Source: Diphasiastrum complanatum
Lineage: Eukaryota > Streptophyta > Lycopodiopsida > Lycopodiales > Lycopodiaceae
Assembly (NCBI GenBank): GCA_029204225.1
Contig: CM055095.1
Span: 76,144,818 to 76,185,430 of the forward strand
DNA length: 40,613 nucleotides
Direction of reading: 5' to 3'
The translations under genes and the position numbers were made by a program. Numbering within the stretch: position 1 is the first letter of the stretch; each line of letters opens with the position of its first letter. Shown in pieces: positions 20,521 through 29,685 of this stretch. Below the pieces are notes generated by a model, which saw nothing but the letters and a program-made list of their open reading frames with translations, was not told the origin of the DNA and did not search any database.

Positions 20521-21812
20521 TCAGAATGTGTTGTCCTTCACGTGATGTTCAATATCGTAGTTTTCACAAGCTGGAGGAAAGCGGAGTTTATCTGGGCAGC
20601 AAATACTAGGATGCTTACATGCACAGATAAAACATCCTTGTATTGTTGGGAGTTGATGCGCAGCAAATACCGCATGGTTTGGATTGTACGTTTGGGCATT
20701 GGGGTCCACTGCTTGGGCATTAGGATCATATGTTTAATAAACAACTGTCTTAGTGGGGTACTGTTGTTGAGTATGGTCTTCCACATAGTAGGTTGCTGGA
20801 TCGATAGTATTGGGATCAAGATAATGTACAGCTTGTTGTGGAGCAGGTTGGTTAACGGCAAACTATTGACGTGGTGGTTGGTACTGATTTGGTGCAGTTG
20901 GTCATGGTTGGTATACCTCTGGTTGTGGCATAGGCTGTTGTGGAGGGTAGGGGCGGTATGCTCGATAGATGGTGGGTCTGGGTGCAGCTGGAAAATGGTT
21001 TCACAGTTGAGGGCATTCATTAGCAGTATGATGTTGTGAGCAGATTGGACACCAGACATTTTCTCGTGCTAGAAGAGATTTCTCAGCAATCTATTTCATG
21101 GCGGTTTGAAAATCAGCAGTGAGTTTATCCATATGTGATTGTTGAGCTTTTTGTCAAGTTTCCATTTGATGCATAATTTCAGAAGATTGAGCAACATTTT
21201 CAGACTACGGGTGATTAAGATGGTGGGATTCTTATATTTCTTTTTATGATGGTCAAAGTCATCGTCGAAACCTTCGTCTTCTTCACGGATAGCATCAGTC
21301 ATCACGTCTTTAAATTGATCATCAAGGTCAATTGGTTTTAGTTCTTGGCGGATGTTTTTAGGCAATTCAGCCAAGAACAGTTTTATGGCCATTCGTTTAG
21401 TGATGTTTTCATCAACACATTCAACCTTGAGACGTTTAAAGTGCTCAATGTAGTTTCAAACAGACTCGTCGCGACACATCTTGATATGGGTAATTTGGAT
21501 GAACGGGCTCTAAGTCAGTTTGGATGGTTTGAAACACTTTATGAGGGCATCTTTGAGAGTGGTCCAAGAAGCAAAATCAGGAGTTTCAAGGTTAAGATAC
21601 CACTCTTTGGTTGTTCCATAGAGTACCATGGGGAATAGGCGAAGCTTTTCAATCTCAACGGTATCTCCACAGAAGCGGCATGCATTATCAAAGTCTTGGA
21701 GAAATCGGACTGGGTCAGATTCTCCATCGTACTTTGGTGCATCGATATGTCAAATTCTGCGTTCTAGTCGTGGAGGGGTTGAATTGGAAGATTCAACACA
21801 ATCTCGAGACAT
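20521..21812 (-). pseudogene. Gypsy E gag with two zinc-finger-like motifs
   Basis: Structural protein of the particle. It starts at the ATG at 21812 (MSRDCVESSN). The retrotransposon gag domain is readable in pieces: APKYDGESDPVRFLQDFDNA, RLFPMVLYGTTKEWYLNLET, RDESV and MAIKLFLAELPKNIRQELKP, followed by acidic EEDEGFDDDFDHHKKK. Stops interrupt at several points. A CPICSQHHTANECP motif near 21050 and a CFICACKHPSICCP motif near 20620 resemble zinc fingers flanking a Pro/Gln/Tyr-rich stretch. Frame changes occur between them. Confidence 0.75.
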
Positions 21813-23580
21813 TATGCAGAGTGTGGAGTAGAGTAACAGTATAGATGATCAGGGCAGTATTGTCCTTGGCAAAAAAGACAAAAAGGGTAGTTTTCTTGTA
21901 GAATGGAGGATTTTGGAGAAAAAATTGGACATTTGTGTTGTAAGAGAATTTGCAGATGGGCTAAGAAATCATGGAGAGACAGAGGAATCAAATTGTAGTA
22001 CTCGCAAATTCTGACAGGGAGTGCTTTTTGTCAAAATACTAATTTTTTTAATATTTCTGAAAAAAAATTGAATGATAGAATTCGCGAAGGGTATAGATAA
22101 TTCATGCTCACTGAGGACGATTTCGTAGGGTGGCTAACGATTTCTGATTTTACTGACAGAGAGAGGATAAGGTTGAAAAGGTGACTTTCTAATAGAAAAC
22201 AGACAAAATCTTTGAGATAGAATTCGCGAAGTTGCTGGAGACTGATCTTGACTAGATGGAGCCTCAGGGAAGCCGTCAAATTCTAAGACAAAGATTTGGG
22301 TGAAAAGCAAGGGATTTTGACAGTATATTAAGTTGTTTTCACAGAATCTGAATTGGGTCAGAATTCATGGAGGTGATAAAATGAAAGATCAGGGTCTGTT
22401 ATGGCTGTAAACAGACCGGCGAATTCTGATATACCTGTTTGGTTGGAAAAAATTGGTCACTTCTTTTCAAAGAAAATACCCAAGTTGACACTTTTGTTGC
22501 TTCCCCCCTACTCACAATATGGTGTAGTATAGAGAGGATTGTCCACCTTTTAAGTTCCTACCAAAAGCTTCAAAAGGAAATAGTTAACGAAAATGAATGC
22601 ACTAAGGCTTGCCCAACTAGTGCCCGAAACGAAAATGAAACTATCTAAAACAATAAGTAACCAATCCTTGCTAAGGCTTACCCAACTAGAAAGGTTACTA
22701 AACTAGATCCTAAATTAACACTCACAAGGGAAATGGAATGATAGATTGCGGCTAACTAAATAATCAATCAAATAAATACATGCCACAATACAAACCGACG
22801 AGAAGGATGCAAGAGGAGGCCCGAGCACCTTCCCTCAAGCTATGCACCTTCCCAAAGGGAACAAATGAAATAGAGAGATAGTCTCAAAAATAGAGAGCTT
22901 GATAGCTTAATCTCAAAAGTGTCCTTTACGTGGCAAATACCTCTCCTTTTATGGCAAGGAGGTCTTCCATAAGTATCCACTAACTTATGGGATTAACTTA
23001 TTTCTAGCCTTTCTAGAACTTCTAACTTAGGACTTAGAACTTCAAAAAGTTTCTAGCTTAAGAAAACTTAAGACAAAAGTTTCTAGCTTAAGAAAACTTA
23101 AGACAAAAGTTTCTAATCTTAAGTTTCTTAAGTCTAAGTTCTAAATCTAAGTTTAAGTTATTTTATTATTTTAAGCTTCTACTCATGGACTTACAAAACA
23201 CATGCCATGGTAGAAATTTATTGACAGAGACTCATACGTGGACTTACAAAACACATGCCACGGAGTTTTATTTCTTTTTTATATTTTCTCTGTGTTTGCA
23301 CAGTTGCTAACATGGATGGATGGTGGCACGTATTTGAATAGGGATGATCACACAAAAAAATGGATGTTGTAACGGTGCAGTTGGCAACAATGGTGAGTGA
23401 TAGATGGCCTCGACGGTGCCAGGGCGGGTGGGGTCCGGGGTCTGGCGCCTTGGCCCAGGGGTTTGGGGGACTGCGCTGGCCTCCAGCACTAAATGGTATG
23501 ACTTGTATAAGATCGAACGAGTATTTCGCGGGTCAAGTCACTAGTAGTTCAAGATATTTTTTGATTTTTTCAGATTTTTT
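21813..23580 (-). other. Gypsy E leader, gag-proximal part
   Basis: Non-coding. It contains a 30 bp tandem repeat at 23045-23115 (core AGTTTCTAGCTTAAGAAAAC, about 2.3 copies) and a ~30 bp direct repeat at 23181-23210 and 23230-23263 (core GGACTTACAAAACACATGCC). A GC-rich island lies at 23395-23500. Two ATAGAATTCGCGAAG-like segments lie near 22077 and 22220. Confidence 0.5.
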
Positions 23581-23586
23581 TAACAG

Positions 23587-24450
23587 AAACCTTCGCCTGA
23601 CTGATATATGATTTACCACAATGTATTACCACTTTAGGGAGCTTGGCGAGGGTTTTTGTTGGCGAAGGATGGTTCAGCAAAGGCTTTGAAAGCATTTTGG
23701 GCACGATTAGCACTGGGAACCTTCGCCACTATCCCTCTGATGGAGACTAACCTTTGCCAACTTGCAAGGAAGTACAGATTGATGATAAGAGGGTTGGCGA
23801 GGGTTAGGCGAAGGTTCTCATGGCGAGAAATAGTTGAGTGAAGGTCTAGAGGGTAATTTGGCACTTTTGAGAGCTGAGAACGTTCGCCGGACTAGTCACA
23901 GGTGATATTAACCTTCCTTCACAGATACTTTAAAATAATGTTTTATGACTATTATGAGCTCAGCGAAGATTAATGATATATTGGCGAGGGTTTATGAAGA
24001 TTGGCGAAGGTTCAAAGGACTTAGATTTTTCTGTAAGCATTGGGAACGTCCACCTGACCACTTTTTATCAATATTAATCTTCGCTGACTTCACTGAAGTT
24101 AGAAAACATGGACAAGTAGCTACTGGCAAACTGGCGAAGGTTTACAGTAAGTACTTTTACAGATATTGAAGTTGGCAAGGGTTCTGATAGCAAATTCCTA
24201 CTTTTGGTGACTAAGAACCTTCGCCAGAGACCATACACTCGGTATTAAGCTTCGCTGACCTCCTGGGCGAAGGTTGTCTAGGGTGTTTTGGGCTACTGTG
24301 AGATTCTGGACATTTTTAACAAAGGTTATTTCATTTTTCTGGCTATATTTTTGGCAATTTTGGCAAACTGCCTGGGAAATAACCTTTGCCTGACTAACTG
24401 TAGGTATTGATGATGTTGCAGAACGTACTTCCAGGTGGGCAAAGGTTGGT
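23587..24450. repeat. ~165 bp degenerate tandem array in Gypsy E leader
   Basis: A shared block, AACCTTCGCC followed about 25-30 bases later by TATTAA-CTTCGCTGAC-like sequence, recurs at about 23716, 23877, 24042, 24215 and 24378, giving steps of 161, 165, 173 and 163. Between the blocks lie reverse-oriented copies GGCGAAGGTT or GGCGAGGGTT (23645, 23796, 23807, 23983, 24003, 24133, 24266). A partial copy at 23587 starts the array. In all there are about 20 copies of the 10-mer in both orientations. Confidence 0.7.
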
Positions 24451-24752
24451 TTGATCAGAGCAGAAAGTTATGAGGTCTGATAGGTGTTTTTTGGCTAATT
24501 TCTGGACAGTTTGTCAAAACTACATGATTTTTTCTAATTTTTAGGATCTATGGAAGGGATAGGGTGCTAGGATATGATGATTCTCACCTCTCAATCTCTC
24601 TCCACAGATCAAATTAGCAACAAATCATGAAAAAAACAACAAATCTAACATCTACTCCACACTAAACTACCCCCACACATTCATTCCACAAGTAAAAATC
24701 ACAAATACAAGATGAATGTATGCAAGCTAAAAAAGCAAGAAAATGCTAGTCT

Positions 24753-24772
24753 ATTCCTCGGCAATGGCGCCA
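24753..24772 (-). other. Primer-binding site of Gypsy E (tRNA-Asp type)
   Basis: Minus strand TGGCGCCATTGCCGAGGAAT, close to the TGGCGCCGTTGCCGGGGA form complementary to tRNA-Asp and used by many plant Gypsy elements. Six bases separate it from the LTR end at 24779, as is common in that group. Confidence 0.85.
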
Positions 24773-25038
24773 AAAAATTGTAACGGCCTTGGTTCACCTG
24801 TCACGTATCGATTCGTTCCCAAGGGAATAGTGCTTCCCTTGCGAAGTTAGCTTGTAAAACCTACTCTAACCACACCTATATTAACCACATATAACTAATC
24901 ACCCTACTTTAACCACAAGCATGAGACTGAAGAATAGATTACAATGGGAGAGGTGCTTACATCCTATCCTCTCTACTCTCTTAGAAATCATTAACAACAT
25001 GCAAATAGAACAAAGAAGAAAATACAAGACACAAAAAC

Positions 25039-25040
<2 letters not shown>

Positions 25041-25108
<68 letters not shown>
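25041..25108. repeat. (GA)n microsatellite in Gypsy E LTR
   Basis: About 34 GA units. On the element's sense strand (minus) this is a (TC)n tract roughly 80 bases downstream of the TATA-like box, so it would lie in the transcribed R/U5 region. Confidence 0.95.
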
Positions 25109-25114
<6 letters not shown>

Positions 25115-25187
25115 AGCAAGGATGTTTTAATCTCATTTGGGTATAATCTCCTCCTCTTATTGAACATAGATATATGGTACAAATGGT

Positions 25188-25232
25188 GCCTTTTTATGGA
25201 TGGGGAAGGCCCTTGCCCCTTTCTCCTATTGG
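25188..25232 (-). promoter_or_regulatory. Gypsy E LTR core promoter (CCAAT and TATA-like)
   Basis: On the minus strand a CCAAT box (25232-25228) is followed about 30 bases later by CCATAAAAAGG (25198-25188). The same pair is conserved in the relic LTR at 10953-11000 while much of the flanking sequence has diverged. Confidence 0.6.
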
Positions 25233-25769
25233 TTAATTATAATGGCAAGGATCCTAATCCAAGCCTCCTAAATTAACACAAAATGAATCTGGTGGTTCTA
25301 GGAAATCACAAGGGCACTCACATGATTCATGTGAGTTCTAATTTGGGCCCTTTTAGCTTTTTTATTAACAACTTGACTTAGGGCCTCTAATGTCATTTTA
25401 GAGTTTTAGGCCCCTAGTCATTTATTCCTAATTCTACAAGTTCTACAAAACCAAATTGCGTGCTCATTGGGTTGGGCTTATACATGCAGGAAGCCAGTGC
25501 CCTCGCACTTGTTACTCTACATGTACAGTGTACTATGGTGGGGCCCACTTGGTAAGTTTAGCCAGTAGTATTTTAGTGGCGGGACCCACTAAGTGTCCCA
25601 ACAGTGCAAAATTGACAAAAAAAAATTGGGTGCGTTTGTTGAATCTATGCAAATGCAAGTCTAGGTGATACTAGGCGTTTCTCTAATTGGTTCAATTTTT
25701 GGACAGTTGGTATTTTTTTGTTCATTGATACATTTATTAGGAATAGAAATGGCAGCATTCTTTTAGCTT

Positions 25770-27265
25770 TCAAATATTTATAACAATTTCAGCAAGTTCG
25801 CATTGTATGTTTGTTTGCATAATTGAAATGGTTTGTTGTAATTGTTTTAAATATAGGCTTATTTCTACTGATAATTGCCTTGTTTGATACTTGAAATTGA
25901 GTTTTCCATAACTAAGGCATACATGTATAGGTGTGTCTTTTATTTGTCGAAAGTACCTTTGTTGTTGTTTATTTTGAACAACGTTATGATTTGTATCTAG
26001 AGAAATATGGTAATGTGCAAATCGGTTATTTGGGACTTCGCCCGTTTGTCTTTTTAAGTATCGTATATGTCGGACAATTGCAGTTATTTTGATATGTGTA
26101 GGTACATCAATAATTGAGCAAAATTGTTTTGCCATTTCAAAACTAGAGAGATATTTGTTATCATGAATTAGCTGCAAAATTCATTCACGGTATAGAGTTG
26201 CCCATTTACAACAATTTCTATTTTCAATATATGGTTGAATATATGTTCTTGGCATTATGCCAAGACAATGTTGTGTGTTTTGTTTTTTAAGTATTTGATG
26301 TGCCTTGTTACTTGTTTTGTAGTCAAACATTCGCTTGGGATTTTCATAGTTTCTAAAAAAACAAACTGGAATGTGCTCAATTTTCAAAGTATTGTCAGCC
26401 ATTATTTTGAGTAATTCATGATTCATATGAGCATGCCAATGGAACTTTGTATGTCGTTTTCTTTTTCGATTTATTGTTTTGGTGATTGGCATGATTTTTG
26501 TATTGTAATTATAATTTGGCTTTTCAGTAGCAATATCGACAAAGGTACGTATACATACTTTGTGCAAGTCATCTCCACTCCAACAAGATTGTTTTGACCA
26601 TCAAGTTGATATTTCCCTTTAGTTTCAACAGCCAGCATTTTGCCACGAATAGAAATTGGGTCTCTTTCATATGTTGTTGGCAATGATTCAATTAGCCCCA
26701 ACATTGTTTGGACCCATTCATCGTAAGTACTCACCACCACAACTTTACCATTGTCATCTTCAATTATCACATGTATGGCAAAAACATGTCGCCAATGATT
26801 TTCTCGTGATCTTTTTGGATTGGCAAATTGAACAGACAAAGTCGATCGGTGGTGCATTTATATTTGTAATTTTCAATGTTTCGAATACTTACATGCACAT
26901 ATTTTCCAACATTTGTTCCAAGTCTATACATTTAAAGTATGTAACATAAACCAATAAAACATGCAACGAAACAAATAAAACAAAAGTCTAAAATTGTAAC
27001 ACGTGAATGTTTTCCAAGTACACCTCCATTCCAATAGTTGCGGTTTGAGCAAAAGCTTTTGAAATTTCAAATCATGGATTGTTGAAAAATTTGTATAAGG
27101 TTGCACAGTAAGTCGAATCAACCCATTTTTGAATGTGCCTTGAACATTTTTTAGCATTATCATAACTGGACGACCTTGTCGGAAACCTTTCTCTAGCTCA
27201 AAATATTTGGAGCAGGGCAAGAAAAAAGGATGCTCAAATAAGCCAAAATCCATGTGGATGACCAT
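25770..27265 (-). pseudogene. Unassigned broken coding region with OB-fold-like parts
   Basis: I do not recognise this gene. Four long minus-strand frames lie end to end (27265-26924, 26857-26471, 26567-26181 and 26177-25770) in two frames, and a third frame fills the gap at 26922-26770 (LGTNVGKYVHVSIRNIENYK, FNLPIQKDHEKIIG). Protein-like blocks are GRPVMIMLKNVQGTFKNG, HVFAIHVIIEDDNGKVVVV and ISIRGKMLAVETKGKYQLDG, an alternation that resembles OB-fold strands of single-stranded-DNA-binding proteins. A basic stretch (KTINRKRKRH) and a helical part (FEMAKQFCSIIDVPTHIKI) follow. A GTAAGT at about 26892 could be a donor instead of a frameshift. The 3' end is the stop at 25770. Telomere or RPA-type proteins are only a guess; a novel transposon protein is equally possible. 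Confidence 0.4.
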
Positions 27266-28500
27266 CGTGGGCTAACCTGTGCTGAACTTGTTGCAAGGAC
27301 TTGTTACAAGCAACAAAAGTCGACAGCAAATGCAGCCATGTACTGCTAGCTTGCCATATTTCATTCCCTTTCGTTTAACAATTTCATATCTATCTCCGAT
27401 TGAGACACTTGTGGCTGACAGGAAGTGAGTTGCCCATTTGATTTAAAATTTTAATCCCTTCTAATAAGAGGTCTCTATGTCACTACTTTTTATTCATTTT
27501 GGGTTGAAGTTCTAAATTGAGAATAATAATAGCCTTCTGTTACCTAAACTACATTATGAGAGTTTGTTAGTCAGCACAATCAAATAAAGGAAGATGTCAT
27601 CATGTGTCAATCCTGAGTCTCTAATTAAGTAATCCTTCACAGAGAGCGCAACATAGACTAATATGGTTTGCAAAGTCCCATTTCTAATCTAATTGGCCAT
27701 AAAGAGAGGACTTCAAGTAAGGAGCTGTAGAGAACTGTAGATCATAAAGTGTCATTGAAAAGGCACTCAATGAGGAGTCGTCATGTTGGCTGACTGGTAA
27801 CACCTTTGTCACCAATAATGATCATTTTGTTAATGTCATCTCCAGTAAACATTAGCATTATTTTCTTTGAAAAAAATATGAGCTATTTCATTATAAATTC
27901 CTTCCTTGATGCTGATTCAAATCACTGAAGGTGAAGCTTTAGCTTACCACTAAAGATGATGGACACTTGGTCGGCCAACGACTACTCTAACCACACATGG
28001 GTTGCCTAGGAAAATATATGTAGAGTTTTGTAAAGGTACTGATACATTGAGGAGCTTATCGTTGTGTGGAAATATTATGGTTCAAAATTATGTCTGATTG
28101 ATGATTATTTGTGCATCTCTACAATCAGTTTATTATTTTGTGACTTGTAACTGTACAAAAATGTGGTCTTCTATAAAGTGATATAACTCTTGATACATGT
28201 CATCATTTGATTCAGGGGTTGCTATAAATGAAAATCCTTTTGTGGTTACATCATTGCAGATAGATAGACTACGTATGCTATTATGCCAAATGTTGTGCTT
28301 GGTTTGTCTGTTGATAATAAGACCTGATTATTTTGCACTAAACCAAATAGAAAATTGATCGATATGCTAGTTGACACTACGCTATCGACAGTGTGCACTC
28401 GTGCTCACGGAGAGAGACCCACATTAGGGATTACAGCAACGATCATTTTTTCCTTTTTCTTCATGAAAAAGGAGATGTCTCCCATAGGGAATCTGTCAAA
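27266..28500. other. Intergenic stretch, nothing recognised
   Basis: No coding, RNA or repeat feature is supported on either strand. An upstream exon of the 25770-27265 region could lie here: an AG acceptor-like CAGGTTAG occurs on the minus strand near 27280. Confidence 0.3.
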
Positions 28501-28597
28501 GGTTATACATGCACCTTCCGGGATGTGGAAGATGGATGTAAAACAATTTTACTTTTTTTTACATGACCTTTCGCGTGGAAGGTGCATGTAAAAAAAC
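28501..28597. repeat. Hairpin repeat, MITE-like
   Basis: ACATGCACCTTCC at 28507-28519 pairs perfectly with GGAAGGTGCATGT at 28577-28589. Inner ATGTAAAA/TTTTTACAT segments extend the pairing, and outer GGTTAT/ATAACA segments match after a short A-rich bulge. At about 97 bp it has the size of a short MITE or a structured RNA. No target duplication is clear. Confidence 0.5.
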
Positions 28598-28639
28598 ATA
28601 TAACAAGAAAAGGGTTAAAAAAAGTTTTTCACGTCGAGG

Positions 28640-29070
28640 AAGATCCACCCCCTCGACAGTTTTGTCGTGGGAAGGGCCTTCCACCTTGAACTACCAACCT
28701 CGGCTGAAGGCCCTTCCCTGGAATGGCCTCTAAGGACGACCTTCCCTCCCCCCATAACCTAATCTGGTGCACATCCAAAACTTGTTGAAAGTGATGGCCA
28801 ATATTTGGTTGTGCCAAAAACCACTTGTAGGCACTCCTTACACCATTGCCAATGCCAAGAAATAGCCTACGGTCATAAGGCCCCCCCTACGTATAGCTTT
28901 TGTGAAAAAAATGCTAAAATATAAAATATGACTATTTTTAGTTGATTTTTAGACAATGCGCAGATTATAAGTATGGTGGAAGGCCATATTCGAGGGCCTT
29001 CCTCGCAAGGAGGGCCCTTGTAAGAGGGCGAGAGCCCGAGGGCAAGGCCCCGACTTGCAAAGAAGGCCCC
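28640..29070. repeat. GC-rich block with GGAAGG/CCTTCC motifs
   Basis: Short palindromic motifs of the form GGAAGGGCCTTCC and GAAGGCCCTTCC recur near 28669, 28697, 28740, 28976, 28998 and 29017, in contrast to the AT-rich surroundings. No coding region is supported. Confidence 0.4.
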
Positions 29071-29099
29071 AGGTCCACGAAACTTCCACGATGTAATGC

Positions 29100-29685
29100 A
29101 AGGTGAGAAGGTGGAGAGAGAACGCACATTCCGGAAAGAGAACACACATTCTATAGAGAGAGAACGATAGATTCCGGAGGAAAGAGAAAGGTGAATGCAA
29201 ATGAAAATATCTCAACAAGGCAAATGCCTTTAACACCACAGAATCAAACAAGAGTTGATTCATGCCAAGCAAGGCAAACAAAAGATAATATTTCCTTTGC
29301 CCATCTATTTTCAAACAGCTTGTAAAGGGTAGTCAAATATATAAATTTTTTATCAGCCCAGTCCAAACCTACGCTATCCACCTCAGAAAGCATACAAAGC
29401 TTTTGGCATTTTCAATGCAAACAAGCATGAAGAATACAAGTTCAATACTGTACATAATCTGCATAGCATAAAAAACCGAGAGCACCCACTCGTATTAAGA
29501 TCAGCTGAATAGAAAATGGGCACATCAACTTCTGTGACTATAACAACTGAATAATATGCAGGCCAAAGACAGACTACAAAACCTTTTACGATGTACACCC
29601 AAACACACAATTTACAAAACCAGAAACTTGACTGAAAAGAACTAAGTTTCTCTAGTACTAAACAGTTCATGCTCTGGAGCAAGCC
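29100..29685 (-). other. 3' flank of the BTB gene
   Basis: This region probably includes the 3' untranslated region of the minus-strand BTB gene next to 29685. At 29112-29180 a ~22-25 bp segment (AGAGAACRCACATTC core) occurs about three times. Nothing else is supported. Confidence 0.35.

Larger units (their letters stand above)
18605..25603 (-). mobile_element. Ty3/Gypsy element E, truncated in RT
   Basis: Minus-strand order: 5' LTR (25603-24779), tRNA-Asp PBS, a ~2.9 kb leader with tandem repeats, gag, protease and the start of reverse transcriptase, cut at 18605. The protease-then-RT order, tRNA-Asp PBS and long leader suggest the Athila/Tat side of plant Gypsy elements rather than chromoviruses. 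RT core, RNase H, integrase and 3' LTR are absent. The relic LTR at 10659-11291 is related but not joined to it by a polypurine tract. Confidence 0.8.
24779..25603 (-). repeat. Gypsy E 5' LTR (825 bp)
   Basis: Plus-strand ends are TGTAACGG and GTCCCAACA, giving TGT...ACA termini. The inner end is fixed by the PBS. The outer end is chosen from the CCCAACA terminus and is less certain. The next five bases, GTGCA, would be one target-site copy. Confidence 0.75.

Noticed and set aside
20542-21039. 165-codon plus-strand frame rich in Trp and Leu
   Set aside because: Antisense to the Pro/Gln-rich part of the Gypsy E gag; its composition is the complement of that stretch.
24921-25182. Arg-Glu and Leu-Ser repeat proteins on both strands
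   Set aside because: Produced by the (GA)n tract in the Gypsy E LTR.
10659-25603. One 15 kb Gypsy element using the relic at 10659-11291 as its 3' LTR
   Set aside because: Gypsy E pol stops at 18605, a Copia fragment and a host carrier exon lie in between, and no polypurine tract abuts 11291.
25770-27265. A firm POT1 or RPA assignment for the unknown coding region
   Set aside because: Only a loose strand pattern is shared (V-F...D-D-x-G-x-V); no diagnostic motif was seen, so I kept it as unassigned.
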